Notes: a model not told the origin generated them from the sequence alone. A stretch of DNA of 64,000 nucleotides from Aegilops tauschii subsp. strangulata (GCF_002575655.3 NC_053035.3:375635792-375699791), one strand, 5' to 3'; shown: positions 47,309-60,796, numbered from the stretch's first letter. A program made the numbers and translations.

Positions 47309-49037
47309 TGAAGGAAATATGCCCTAGAGGCAATAATAAAGTTGTTATTATATTTCCTTATATCATGATAAATGTTTATTGTTCATGCTAAAATTGTATT
47401 AACCGGAAACTTAGTACATGTGTGAATACATAGACAAACAGAGTGTCACTAGTATGCCTCTACTTGACTAGCTCGTTGAATCAAACATGGTTAAGTTTCC
47501 TAGCCATTGACATGAGTTGTCATTTGATTAACGGGATCACATCATTAGAGAATGATGTGATTGACTTGACCCTTTGCGTTAGCTTAGCACTTGATCGTTT
47601 AGTATGTTGCTATTGCTTTCTTCATGACTTATACATGTTCCTCTAACTATAAGATTATGCAACTCCCGAATACCAGAGGAACACTTTGTGTGCTACCAAA
47701 CGACACAACGTAACTGGGTGATTATAAAGGTGCTCTACAGGTGTCTCTGATGGTGTTTGTTGAGTTGGCATAGATCGAGATTAGGATTTGTCACTCCGAT
47801 TGTCGGAGAGGTATCTCTGGGCCCTCTCGGTAATGCACATCACTATAAGCCTTGCAAGCAATGTGACTAATGAGTTAGTTGCGGGATGATGCATTACGGA
47901 ACGAGTAAAGAGACTTGCCGGCAACGAGATTGAACTAGGTATTGAGATACCTACGATCGAATCTCGGGCAAGTAACATACCGATGACAAATGGAACACCG
48001 TATGTTGTTATAAGGTTTGACCGATAAAGATCTTCGTAGAATATGTAGGAACCAATATGAGCATCTAGGTTCCACTATTGGTTATTGATTGGAGATGAGT
48101 CTCGGTCATGTCTACATAGTTCTCGAACCCGTAGGATCTGCACGCTTAACGTTCAGTGACGATCAGTATTATGAGTTTATGTGTTTTGATGTACCGAAGA
48201 TAGTTCGGAGTCCCGGATGTGATCACGGACATGACGAGGAGTCTCGAAATGGTCGAGACATAAAGATTGATATATTGGATGACTATATTCGGACACCGGA
48301 TGTGTTCCGGGGGTCACCGGATAATTATCGGAGTGCCGGGGGGTTATCGGAACCCCCGGGGAACTAATGGGCCTACATGGGCCTTGTGTGAGAGAGAGAA
48401 GGGGGCCTTAGGGCTGGCCGCACACGCCCCCCTTGAGGAGTCCGAATTGGACAAGGATGGGGGGCGGCGCCCCCTCTTTCCCTCCCTCTCTCCCTCTCCT
48501 TCCTTCCCCCTTCTCACTCCTAGTTGGACTAGGAAAGCGGGAGTCCTACTCCTACTAGGAGGAGGACTCCTCCCCTCCTTGGCGCGCCCTAGGGCCGGCC
48601 GGCCTCCCCCTTGCTCCTTTATATACGGGGGCAGGGGTACCCTAGAACACAACAGACATTGTCTTAACCGTGTGCGGTGCCCCCTCCACCATAATCCACC
48701 TCGGTCATATCGTTGCAGTGCTTAGGCGAAGCCCTGTGCTCGTAGCTTCATCATCACCGTCATCACGCTGTCGTTCTGACGAAGCTCTCCCTCGACACTC
48801 AGCTGGATCAAGATTTCGTGGGACGTCACCGAGCCGAACATGTGCAGATCGCGGGGGTGACGTACTTTCGGTGCTAGGATCGGCTGGATCGTGAAGACGT
48901 ACGACTACATCAACCGCGTTGTCATAACGCTTCCGCTTTCGGTCTACGAGGGTACGTGGACAACACTCTCCCCTCTCGTTGCTATGCATCACCATGATAG
49001 ATCTTGCGTGTGCGTAGGAATTTTTTGAAATTACCGC
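47309..49037 (+). repeat. 3' LTR of A, last bases deleted
   Basis: It follows the 5' LTR to GAAATTAC and then joins C-LTR sequence at about 49036. About 11 terminal bases (GTTCCCCAACA), the second CTACC and roughly 20-26 bases of the C LTR are missing compared with 21740-23479 and 57325-57350. Confidence 0.85.
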
Positions 49038-51678
49038 ACCGCTCGCTCCAGGTCGCGACGCCACCGCTGCTTGCCTGCAGCGCCTGCCCCGCTCGTCCCG
49101 CTGGCACCGGCGCCGCCCTCCGCCGGAGCCGCCCCGTTGCCGGCCGGCCCCTGCGCCCCTGCGCCTGACCGTGGCTGCCAGCCCTCCTCTGCGAGGCCGT
49201 GCATAGTGCCCGGCCAGGAGGCCGGTTGGCCACTGCCACCTCGGCCCTGCCAAAAAAAGAGGTTAAAAACAGAGGATATAAATAATAAATATTAAATTAG
49301 TTGATTCGTAATTTAATTAGTTAACTTAATTAACCAAAACCTAATTAGTATAAAACGAACTGTTAACTTAAGTCTACTAGACAATGACAGTGGGGTCCCA
49401 CCCCCTGTTGACCAGTTTGACTGGTCAACTGGGACCCCCTGGACCCACATGTCATTCTCTGGTGCACTTCTGTGTACATAGATCTGGGTGCACCTAGCAT
49501 TTTCCCCATTTATTTCCGAATTACAAGTAAATCCAGAAATTTTGAAAATCATTTAAAACTTTGGAAAATCATATAAAATAATCCGTAACTCGTATGAAAA
49601 TACTTTATACATGAAAGTTGCTCAGAACGACGAGACGAATCCGAATATGCAGTCCATTTGTTCGCCACACGTCCCTAACATAGCGAACATGGAACTGTCC
49701 CCCTTCGTTTCACCTATCTGAAAATGCCAAACACCGGGAATACTTTCCCTGATGTTTCCCCCCCTTCGCCGGTATCACCTCGTACAGTGTTAGGGCACAC
49801 CTGGCACCGTTACTTGTCATGTCATGCATCGATATGCATCTGTTTGCATTGTATTCATTGTTTCTTCCCCATCTTCTCTCTGGTAGACTACGAGACTGAC
49901 GCTGCAGCTGGCGCCCCGATCGACTACGTTTTTGACGACCCCTCCTTGCCAGAGCAACCAGGCAAGCCCCCCTTGATCAACCTGATATCACCTATTCTTC
50001 TCTCTACTGCTTGCATTAGAGTAGTGTAGCATGTTACTGCTTTCGGTTAATCCAATTCTGCTGCATAGCCTGTCCTTGCTACTACTGTTGTTACTTTTAC
50101 CTGCAATCCTAAATGCTTAGTATTGGATTCTAGTTTATCATCAATGGCCCTACATTCTTCTCCATTTGCCATGATATACTATCAGGTCGTGATCACTCGG
50201 GAGTTGATCACGGGTATATACTTATATACATAATACATGATACATGTGGTGACTAAAGTCAGGTCGGCTCGTTGAGTACCCGCGGTTGATTCACGGATTG
50301 GGGGCTGAAAGGACATACTTTCCCGACGGCCCTTTGTGTGGATCTTTGTGGCGGAGCAACAGGGCAGGTTGAGACCACCTAGGTGAGAGGTGGGCCTGGC
50401 CCTGGTCGGCGTCCGCGGTTACATCAATTAACACGCTTAACGAGATCTTGGTATTTGATCTGAGTCTGGCCACTAGCCTATACGCACTAACCAACTACGC
50501 GGGAACAGTTATGGGCACTCGACGTCGTGGTATCAGCCGAAGCCTTCTTGACGTCAGTGACTGAGCGGTGCGCGCCGAATTGGACCGTAAGCCTGCGCTT
50601 GTATTAAGGGGGCTAGGTCTGCTTCCGGCCGCGTACGCAACATGCAGGTGTGCAATGGGCGATGGGCCCAGACCCCTGCATGCATAGGATTTAGACCGGC
50701 GTGCTGACCTCTCTGTTGTGCCTAGGTGGGGCTGCGACGTGTTGATCTTCCGAGGCGGGGCATGACCCAGGAAAGTGTGTCCGACCAAAGGGGATCGAGC
50801 GTGTTGGGTAATATGGTGCACCCCTGCAGGGAAGTTTATCTATTCGAATAGTCGTGATCCTCGGTAAAAGGACGACCCAGAGTTGTACCTTGACCTTATG
50901 ACAACTAGAACCGGATACTTAATAAAACACACCCTTTCAAGTGCCAGATATAACCGTTTGATCGCTCTCTAACAGGGCGACGAGGAGGGGATCACCGGGT
51001 AGGATTATGCTATGCGATGTACTTGGTGAACTTACCATCTACTCTCTTCTACATGCTGCAAGATGGAGGCTACCAGAAGTGTAGTCTTTGATAGGACTAG
51101 CTATCCCCCTTTTATTCTGGCATTCTGTAGTTCAGTCCACCGATATTGCCCCTTTACACAGATACCCATGCATATGTAGTGTAGATTCTTGCTTGCGAGT
51201 ACTTTGGATGAGTACTCACGGTTGCTTTGCTCCCTCTTTTCCCCCTTTTCCTCTTCTTCTCGGACGTCGCAACCAGATGTTGGAGCCTTGGAGCCAGACG
51301 CCACCGTCGACGACGACCCCTACTACACCGTGGGTGCCTACTACTATGTGCAGGCCGCCGCCGATGACCAGGAGTAGTTTAGGAGGATCCCAGGCAGGAG
51401 GTCTGCGCCTCTTTCGATCTGTATCCTAGTTTGTGCTAGCCATCTTATGGCAACTTGTTTAACTTATGTCTGTACTTAGATATTGTTGCTTCCGCTAACT
51501 CGTCTATGATCGAGCACTTGTATTCAAGCCCTTGAGGCCCCTGGCTTGTATTATGATGCTTATATGACTTATTTTATTTTTAGAGTTGTGTTGTGATATC
51601 TTCCCGTGAGTCCCTGATCTTGATCGTACACGGATACATGTATGATTAGTGTACAATTGAATCGGGGGCGTCACAAGT

Positions 51679-51691
51679 TGGTATCAGAGCC
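51679..51691 (+). other. C primer binding site
   Basis: TGGTATCAGAGCC lies three bases after the 5' LTR end (51675) and is complementary to initiator tRNA-Met. It shows that 49038-51675 is the end of the 5' LTR of C. Confidence 0.85.
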
Positions 51692-54600
51692 GACTGCCTG
51701 TAGGAATCCCCCTTTCAAACTCCTTGGACGAAGTTGAGTCTAGTCATTGCAAAACTTTTAATAACATGGGTGTGTGGCTTACGGGCCCACGTCGCCACTA
51801 GGTGGTATTAGAATCTTTTATTCCTCCTCTATACTCTGGGACTCTGACCCCTCTTCTATTCAGGTTAAATGATTTTACTAATTTTAACTCTAGGTTCTCG
51901 TAAGTACTTCCTCCCGGAGAGCCCCTTGTTACAGATGATCGCCTGCTGCACCAGAGGATTTTGAAGATGACATTCGATGTTTTCCCGAGACGCTTGTGCC
52001 TACTGCCTTTGCAAAATCCCTACCACTGTTATATCCTTATGGATGACTGCATACACTTGCCATACTTACATTCAATCCCATTGATCTTGGTATTACAAGA
52101 TGCCCGAACCGCTCTCCGTTGTTCCAAGAATCCTTTAAGCTTACTACCTTGCAGGTCTTTCCACATGAAAAACCTTACGGTTAATTCTTCACATTTATCG
52201 AGGATCCGTTCATTCTATTTGATCATTTGTTCACAAGATTCTTCGAAATGCTTTTCGATCTTCCAAAAATCCTCTACATCATGTTGCTCTTGGAATTCTT
52301 GCCTGATTGCATTATGGTTAATTCCATATGCCTAGCAGACTTCGCAAACGTCCATTGTATTTGCCATTTTGAGCATAATGATATAGTGTGTGAAAATGCA
52401 CGCAATCATTAGTTGACCCTCTTGAGTTATCTTCCGGTTCAGACGTCATTCCGGACATGAGATGGTTCTCGGCAATTTAAACCTTTATTGATTGTCCAAC
52501 CAAGTCTTTTCAACTTATCCCTCCTTGATCAAAATGTCTGCTTCTGGTCCGTCATTTTGGAAATCATAATTTCTTTATATTTTAAGCATCTGACTACGGA
52601 TGTTCCTATAATCTGATGCCTCTGCATTCTTTCTTCCTCTGATTGAGTACCGATACTCACATCAGCTCCGTTGTGGATCGCCTGATCCATTATTGAATTA
52701 TTATCCGACAGTGTCCTTCATTTCAATCGCCTTGTGAGTTCTCCCCTTGATACATAATGCCTTTGGTAAATTGTATTATCTGATTTGACCAACCATGCTC
52801 TACTTTCAAGCTTGTGTAATTACTTTTGAAGTATGTAATATATGTTCCTAAGATGCCACGATGGGTTGGACCCATGCTTTCACTAATCCGTGTGAACCCA
52901 AAAGTTTTCATGAGTCACACTCTTCTGGTATTTTGCCAGATAAATTTCGAACCCACAACTTTATCAAAAGTGAGAAATGAATGAAATGTTATGCATTGGA
53001 GAAGTGGGAGTCAACCTTGAGCTTTGTGTTCATGCCCATGGAAACGATGTAGACCGTCTCGGAAGCTTCTTGCAAAATGATCATCCATCTGTATTATTCT
53101 TTGATATCCTTAAATTGAACCCTTGCAGATATGGTTCGGACCATGTTGTCCTTATCCAATATATCTGAACAGAATTCATTCCAGTGCCTCGTCAATTTTT
53201 GACAAGGTTGGAGTATTTGCTGTCATAGGTCAACGACCCAGTTAACTTCTATTATGTTCTACCTTCGAGTTTTACCCCATGGTATCTCGAGGATATCTTG
53301 TCTTTGCACTACATCTTATTAACTTTGTTGAAGTAATACATTCCCTTGTCTTAGTCACTCTGCGGGTTCTGGGTTGTTATCAACCGAGAACACCGTTTAG
53401 TAAATCAAATCCGCTTTATAATTCAATACCCCTAGTAACTGTTACCAAGAAGTTTAAACTCAGTCTGGTCATTCCTAGACTATCGGCTACATCCTTATCG
53501 TGCTATGTTTGACTGTGCTACCTCGTCCTTCTCTGGTGCACGAATTCTTCCGACTATGAGCAAAGCTTACGTCGAGTTTTCAACATCATGTTGCTTGTCC
53601 TGAAAGGCAACTTTGGTTCCGAACTTGCATCTTATCTATTGTTCCTATAATTTGCCACTTCGTCATTCCCTGCTTGACGCTGTCGCTGTTCGATTGCTTT
53701 CTCTTGAAAACTCCCGGCAAAAGGTGTCGTGATCATTGTTCACATTTTGAATTCTTCTGAGACGTCAACTGAGTTCATAATGAGAAATGCCCTCCTTGCC
53801 CTCGATGATTTTTGTTATCATCGACAACACCCTTGACTTCCTTTCATCGCGAGCTTGTTCATGATATGGATGCGACTTGCTACCCAGCTTGTATTATGTT
53901 CTGCCTTGAAGTATTATTGACTTCTATGTCGGGAATGTTGTGAGGATTGCTCCACCTCTCAGAAATTCCTGGCATAGTGATACTTCTCGCCATCACCATT
54001 CTTTCTGGGTCCCCGTGTTGATTCCAAACGAGATACCAATATGCAAACGATGCTGCTTGGATTATGTACTTCCGGTAACTCTATTGCTTTGAAGTTAACG
54101 ATCGATAGTTCGTTCTTAGACTATTGGTTATTGAATCGTCACTATAACCTTGATCTTCCTGCCAAAGGTCATTTTTCGGCTGCTCTTTTCAACCGGTGAC
54201 TAATGATGTATGTTTTCCTCGAGCATGCAACATTATATCATTTGAATTGACAAATGTTATCTCCTTGTTCACATAATTGTGGAAATCCATCCTTTAGGGA
54301 AATCTCGATGAATTGTCGCTGAGTCCATCAGCCACCTCCTCATCCTCTCGTTGGTTTAATGATGAACTCTTGTTTTGGAACTCGCTTCCATAGTTCATTT
54401 CCCGAGAATCTACATTGTCCACTCATCTATTTGTGTTGCACCTCTCCTTCTCAGGCATCCTGAGTCCGAGGTATCCTGACACCAGTCATATTTGAATCTC
54501 CGTCAGATATGATGGCTGGAACATATTTCCAAGAGTTATAACGTTGGTCTTTATATGACCCGGTAAGGTGATGTCATGCTTAGCACACCTGGCCGGAGGA

Positions 54601-55869
54601 CCTATTGTTATAGTTTCCTTTTTAGCAGGGTTAACCATTCTTCCATGAGGAAATTGTAAGACTTATTCTATAAGTTGTTCCTAATGAATCCTTTGAGTAT
54701 CCAAAAGTCCGACCTTGCTTGAAAACCATGTCAATGCTATCTCGAAGCATGTCTGTGGTACTCCGATCTTCAATAAGAACATTTGAAGCACAATGCTAAT
54801 TTTTTTGCATTAATTATCCAAACACGTTATATGGGTAACGTCATGAAATTTCTCTCCCATTACCTAAAGGGTTTTCTACTTTATACCCTGTCATGGATAT
54901 CATGCTCTGCTTGTCCTTGGGAATGGATATACCCCTGAAATATGTGATTAAACACATTTTCCATTCCATTGTTCTGTTTAATCTGATAATCACATTTTCC
55001 TTTCATTGTTTTGTTTAACCCTTCTTGTGATCTATATGATCTAAGATGTAATATTCTGTTGCTTATGTAAACACCTTGGTGTACAACCCTGTCAGTAAGA
55101 CCCTGTTACTATTGTTGATGACATTCCGGTAGCCACCGATGGACGAGAACTTTGCCTATTGGTCCGCCTTGTTTCAACGAGCAGGAAAATGGTTCTCTTC
55201 GTCCCTCGCCCTTGGCACCAATGTTTTTGCCAACATAACTGACGGGCTATCGTCTAACATGCCTCGCTATCATGACCATGCAAGATGTCAACGCCCTTCC
55301 TACCTTTAACCCAGATGGTGGGCCCATAACCCACAGTTCCACAGGATCGAAACCTGACTCTTCTGTACATCCCAGTTACCGAAATTATTCCTCGCACTTG
55401 GCTTCGTAGGTAATTCATGAGCCACCTTCCTTGAGATGATCTATTCTAGTTTTAGCCGCAATACTTATTCCGATGCTCTGAAACCCTTTCACTTTCTGAT
55501 TATTCATCGAATGATTGCCTACCCGTTCGAAACTTCTCATGGTACCTTCTTATTTTGCTCTTGATATTTTCTTAAGTTTCAATTTGAGAGTTACTTTCCA
55601 CCACCTTCCCTGATGTTATCAACCAGATAGCTAACCTTGTAGAGGTCCGTTCTTCCGGAGTTACCCCTTGTCCTTCGTATGTACAATGAAGACTCCGAAG
55701 AAAAGATGATGACTTCATCATGATGACCTGAAGCAGAGAAATGAAGACACTAATGTAATGGATCGACCTCTTCAAGAAGAGCAACCAAGACCGAGAAGAC
55801 TCGTTAGAATTCCGTAACCAAATCCCTTCCCCCTTACTTCCCCCTTAAATCTCGGGACAAGATTTCTTG
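51692..55869 (+). other. Internal region of C, no coding capacity seen
   Basis: In 4.2 kb the longest frame is 124 codons (51961-52335) and none shows gag, protease, RT or integrase motifs. The base composition is even and T-rich on this strand, with no large repeat. The last 60 bases resemble the 3' ends of chromovirus internal regions. It may be a fully decayed pol or non-coding filler that moves in trans. Confidence 0.6.
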
Positions 55870-55883
55870 TAATGGAGGAGAAT
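55870..55883 (+). other. C polypurine tract
   Basis: TAATGGAGGAGAAT lies directly before the 3' LTR. Its purine stretch GGAGGAGAA is the likely plus-strand primer. Confidence 0.6.
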
Positions 55884-58800
55884 TGTGACGCCCGGATAGT
55901 TAAGCTACAGTAACCCTCTGCTAATGATGCCACATCACCACGGTTACCGTTGTTAATCTTGCGGTGAATCAAGTCCCGTTTGAATTCAAATTTAAAATAA
56001 AGTTAAACAATAAAAGTTTTCAAACAAAAAAACTAAAATGTGCTAAATGTGACAAATAAATCCTAAGTAATAATGGTGGAGAAACCAACATTTTTAGAAG
56101 TATTTGAATACCCTAAAATAATTAAAACAGTGACCAAAACAACCCCATTAATCCATTTTCATTTATGCAAAATCCAAATGAATTCAAATGCTCACCAAAC
56201 CTTTTTGTGGCAATACTAAATAATGCCTAGTATTTGATCTGGCAAGTTTCTTATTTTACAAAATGCATTGGTGGCTCTACTTAATGCAAAGCAGTGTAGA
56301 AAAACTAAACAGAGAAATAAAAAAATAAAAGAGAAGAAAAGTTAAAGCCTAACACTGTTCACCTAAAAGCCTAGTACTACAGAAGGCCCAACCCACCAGT
56401 GGGCTTTTCTCCTACCACTTGAACAGAATAGGGAGGCCATGGCGCTGGCAATGCTCGCACGCCGTCCACGCCGTGGATGTCGCGCTGTAGGCCATCCCGC
56501 AGCTCCCTGGGTGGATAAGGCCGCACCTCGACACCCCCGACGGAACCCTAGCTCTGGTTCTTCCCCACTCTTCCCTCTGGCACCGTTTCCCTCGATCCCG
56601 AGCGCACTCGCAACACCGTCGCCATGGCCATCGTCGATCCCGCGGCCACCGAACTCCTCAGCGCCTAGGAGCGTGTCCTGCTGCTTCTTCTATGATGCCT
56701 ACTTCGCCTACGAGGAGCAGAGCGACCGGATCCGCCCGAGTGCGGGCAAATCGGCCATCTTCTTCCTCTACTGTCGCCGCCCCTCGTCGTTAAATCCGCA
56801 CCACCCCTGCACTCCTAAGCTAACATAGAGCCATCCTGCGCTCCTACGTAAGTGTCCGCTCCTTTCCTCTCTGGTCGTGCCTCGATCTTGTGCCTGTAGA
56901 TAGCCTAGCAGCTCACCGCGCCATGGCCGGAGCTTCGGGTCCGCGCGCTCACGACCGCATCCCCCTGACTGCCTGTAGCCCCACGCCCGTTGGTCCCCGC
57001 GCACGCCTTGCCTCACCCCAGGCCGTGCCTCGAGCCGCCCGTCGAGCACTTGCGTGCCTGCTGGTACTGCTGCTGCGCTGCTGTTGCTGCTCGGCTACTG
57101 CCGCTGCTATTCGCTGGCGCGCTGCTTTGCTTCCGACGCTGCTGCTGTTGCATTGCTGCTGCGTGCGGCCGCTGTTGCGTTGCTGCTGCTTCGCCTCGCC
57201 TCTGCTCACGCAGCCGCCGCGCCCCACGCTCCACGCCCCTCCTCGCCCATGCCACGATGCCGCTCCGCCGGGACCGCGCCTAGGCCCGCTCCCCGCCACG
57301 CAGCTGCTCCTTGCCCGCACCCTCCTGCCTGCTCCCGACCGCCTCGCTGAGCACTGCTCGCTCCAGGTCGCGACGCCACCGCTGCTTGCCTGCAGCGCCC
57401 ACCCCGCTCGTCGCGCCGGCACCAGCGCCGCCCTCCCCTGGAGCCGCCTTGTTGCCGGCCGGCCCCTGCCCCCCCTGCGCCTGACCGTGGCCGCCGGCCC
57501 TCCTCTGCGAGGCCGTGCGTAGTGCCCGGCCAGGAGGCCGGTTGGCCACTACCACCTGGGCCCCGCAAAAAAGTGGTTAAAAAACAAAGGATATAAATAA
57601 TAAATATTTAATTATTTAATTAGTTGATTCGTAATTTAATTAGTTAACTGAATTAACTAAAACCTAATTAGTCTAAAACAAACTGTTAACTTAAGTCTAC
57701 TAGACAATGACAGTGGGGTCCCACCCCCTGTTGACCAGTCAAAGTTTGGCTGGTCAACTGGGACCCCCTGGACCCACATGTCATTCTCTCGTGCACTTAT
57801 GTGTACACAGATCTGGGTGCACCTAGAATTTTTCCCATTTATTTCCGAATTACAAGTAAATCCAGAAATTTTGAAAATCATTTAAAACTCGGGAAAATCA
57901 TACAAAATAATCCGTAACTCGGATGAAAATACTTTATACATGAAAGTTGCTCTGAACGATGAGACGAATCCGAATATGCAGTCTGTTTGTTCGCCACATG
58001 TCCCTAACATAGCGAACATGGAACCGTCGCCCTTTGTTTCACCTGTCTGAAAATGCCAAACACCGGGAATACTTTCCCGGATTATTCTCCCCTTCGCCGG
58101 TATCACCTCCTACTGCGTTAGGGCACACCTGGCACCGTTACTTGTCATGTCATGCATCGATATGCATGTGTTTGCATTGTATTCATTGTTTCTTCCCCTC
58201 TTCTCTCCGGTAGACTACGAGACTGACGCCGCTGCTGGTGCCCCGATCGACTACGTTGTTGGCGACCCCTCTTTGCCAGAGCAACCAGGCAAGCCACCCC
58301 CCTTGATCAACCCGATATCGCCTATTCTTCTCTCTACTTCTTGCATTAGAGTAGTGTAGCATGTTACTGCTTCCGGTTAGTCCTATTCTGCTGCATAGCC
58401 TGTGCTTGCTACTACTGTTGTTACTTTTACCTGCAATCCTAAATGCTTAGTATAGGATGCTAGTTTATCATCAGTGGCCCTACATTCTGGTCCGTTTGCT
58501 ATGCTATACTATCGGGCCGTGATCACTCGGGAGTTGATCACGGGTATATACTTATATACGTAATACATGATACATGTGGTGACTAAAGTCGGGTCGGCTC
58601 GTTGAGTACCCGCGGTTGATTCACGGATTAGGGGCTGAAAGGACATACTTTCCCGACGGCCCTCTGTGTGGATCTTTGTGGCGGAGCGACAGGGCAGGTT
58701 GAGACCACCTAGGTGAGAGGTGGCCCTGGCCTTGGTCGGCGTCCGCGGTTACATCAATTAACACACTTAACGAGGTCTTGGTATTTGATCTGAGTCTGGC

Positions 58801-60006
58801 CACTGGCCTATACGCACTAACCAACTACGCGGGAACAGTTATGGGCACTCTACGTCGTGGTATCAGCCGAAGCCTTCTTGACATCAGCGACTGAGCGGCG
58901 CACGCCGGATTGGACCGTAAGCATGCGCTTGTATTAAGGGGGCTAGGTCTGCTTCCGGTCGCGTACACAACGTGCAGGTGTGCAATGGGCAATGGGCCCA
59001 GACCCCTACGTGCATAGGATTTAGACCAGTGTGCTGACCTCTCTGTTGTGCCTAGGTGGGGCTGCGACGTGTTGATCTTCCGAGGTCGGGCATGACCTAG
59101 GAAAGTGTGTCCGGCCCAAGGGGATCGAGCGTGTTGGGTAATGTGGTGCACCCTTGTAGGGAAGTTTATCTATTCGAATAGCCGTGATCCTCGATAAAAG
59201 GACGACCCGGAGTTGTACCTTGACCTTATGACAACTAGAACCGGATACTTAATAAAACACACCCTTTCAAGTGCCAGATACAACCCGGTGATCGCTCTCT
59301 AACAGGGCGACGAGGAGGGGATCGCCGGGTAGGATTATGCTATGCAATGATACTTGGTGAACTTACCATCTACTCTCTTCTACATGCTGCAAGATGGAGG
59401 CTACCAAAAGAGTAGTCTTCGACAGGACTAGCTATCCCCCTTTTATTCTGGCATTCTGCAGTTCAGTCCACTGATATTGCCCCTTTACATAGAGACCCAT
59501 GCATATGTAGTGTAGATCCTTGCTTGCGGGTACTTTGGATGAGTACTCACGGTTGCTTTGCTCCCTCTTTTCCCCCTTTCCCTCTTTTTCTCGGACGTCG
59601 CAACCAGATGTTGGAGCCCAGGAGCCAGACGCCACCATCGACGACGACCCCTACTACACAGAGGGTGCCTACTACTACGTGCAGGCCGCCGCCGACGACC
59701 AGGAGTAGTTTAGGAGGATCCCAGGTAGGAGGCATGCGCCTCTTTCGATCTGTATCCCAGTTTGTGCTAGCCATCTTATGGCAACTTGTTTAACTTATGT
59801 CTGTACTCAGATATTGTTGCTTCCGCTGACTCGTCTATGATCGAGCACTTGTATTCGAGCCCTCGAGGGCCCTGGATTGTATTATGATGCTTGTATGACT
59901 TATTTTGTTTTTAGAGTTGTGTTGTGATATCTTCACATGAGTCCCTGATCTTGATCGTACATGGATGCGTGTATGATTAGTGTACGATTGAATTGGGGGC
60001 GTCACA
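55884..60006 (+). repeat. 3' LTR of C, complete
   Basis: 4123 bp, TGTGACGCC…GGCGTCACA (inverted terminal 8-9 bp). AT-rich start, GC-rich block 56430-57570 with GCT-triplet-rich DNA at 57055-57200, then a long mixed part. It serves as the uninterrupted reference for the 5' LTR. ORFs such as 56439-56828 and 56890-57522 lie in the GC-rich block and match nothing I know. Confidence 0.9.
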
Positions 60007-60778
60007 TGCTTGATCCCAGTGATAGAAAGGGAACCGACACGTATGTACCGTTGCTACTAAGGATAAAAAGATGGGATCTATATCTAACGCAATAGATAAA
60101 CGGATCTTGTCTACATCATGGCATCGTTCTTATTGCATTACTCTGTTTTTCCATGAACTTAATACACTAGATGCATGCTGGATAGCGGTCGATGTGTGGA
60201 GTAATAGTAGTAGATGCATGCAGGAGTCGGTCTACTAATCTTGGACGTGATGCCTATGTAATGATCATTGCCTGGATATCATCATAATTATTTGAGGTTC
60301 TATCAATTACCCAACAGTAATTTGTTTACCCACCATTTTCTATCTTTCTCGAGAGAAGCCACTAGTGAAACCTACGGCCCCCGGGTCTTCTTTCTCATTT
60401 ATTTGTTTGCGATCTACTTTTCCTTTGCATTTTTATTCAGATCTATTGAACCAAAAATACAATAATACTTTGCTGCAATCTATTTATTTGCGATCTATTA
60501 TTTCAATCTACTACAATTTTCTGGCATCGTTATCCGAAAGGGATTGACAACCCCTTTAACACGTCGGGTTGCAAGGTGTTGTTATTTGTGTGCAGGTGCT
60601 GTTTACGTTATGTTGCTTGGTTCTCCTACTGGTTCGATAACCTTGGTTTCTTCACTAAGGGAATTACCTACCATCGCTGTGCTGCATCATCCCTTCCTCT
60701 TTGGGGAAATACCGATGTAGTCCTAGCAGAAAGGAGCTTTTCTAGCGCTATAATCACAGAGCCATCAAAAGGATTTTC

Positions 60779-60796
60779 TGGCGCCGTTGCCGGGGA
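60779..60796 (+). other. D primer binding site (tRNA-Asp type)
   Basis: TGGCGCCGTTGCCGGGGA is the primer-site sequence used by Athila-type and some other plant Gypsy elements, complementary to tRNA-Asp. A weaker relative, TGGCATCGTTATCCG, occurs upstream at 60522-60536 inside the LTR. Confidence 0.8.

Larger units (their letters stand above)
21740..49037 (+). mobile_element. A: Angela-type Copia retrotransposon
   Basis: It starts TGAAGGAAATATGCCC after CTACC (21735-21739). It has a 5' LTR, primer site, leader, gag-pol and 3' LTR in Copia order (integrase before RT). Element B splits gag at codon 51. The 3' LTR lacks its last bases and the second target copy is missing, because of a small deletion at about 49036. 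Confidence 0.88.
3356..51675 (+). repeat. 5' LTR of C in three pieces (3356-4529, 21471-21739, 49036-51675)
   Basis: The pieces line up with the intact 3' LTR at 55884-60006, about 4-5% different where I compared them by eye. E sits at 4530-21470 (TSD TGCGC) and A at 21740-49037. At the A junction about 25 bases of LTR are missing compared with 57325-57350. The segment 3866-4529 is GC-rich and the part at 21476-21739 is rich in GCT triplets. ORFs here (for example 3898-4362) are LTR sequence without recognised products. Confidence 0.8.
3356..60006 (+). mobile_element. C: long-LTR, apparently non-autonomous Gypsy-type element
   Basis: The ends are TGTGACGCCCGG (3356) and GGGGGCGTCACA (60006), flanked by the 5-bp target duplication TGCTT (3351-3355, 60007-60011). 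The 3' LTR (55884-60006, 4123 bp) is uninterrupted; the 5' LTR is opened by elements E and A. A primer site (51679) and a purine tract (before 55884) put the element on the + strand. The internal region of about 4.2 kb has no gag, protease, RT or integrase that I can find. The 3' internal end (ATCTCGGGACAAGAT) resembles that of Tekay/Del-type chromoviruses, so C may be a non-coding derivative of such a family. I cannot name the family. Confidence 0.85.
2511..60767 (+). repeat. 5' LTR of D, split by element C (2511-3355 and 60012-60767)
   Basis: The two pieces total about 1.6 kb. The junction is marked by the TSD of C, TGCTT at 3351-3355 and 60007-60011. The LTR end is placed at 60767 (…CCATCA) because the primer site follows 11 bases later. 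A second possible end is 60691 (…GCATCA), so the right boundary is uncertain by about 80 bases. Confidence 0.65.

Noticed and set aside
48705..49253. 182-codon minus-strand frame
   Set aside because: It crosses the junction between the A LTR and the C LTR, so it is a product of the insertion, not a gene.
51961..52335. 124-codon frame in the C internal region as a gene
   Set aside because: No motif, no neighbouring coding signal, length within chance expectation.
56890..57522. 210-codon Cys/Leu-rich frame in the C 3' LTR
   Set aside because: It arises from GCT-triplet-rich DNA (long runs of Leu, Cys, Ala); the 5' LTR counterpart is split by insertions and not conserved as a frame.
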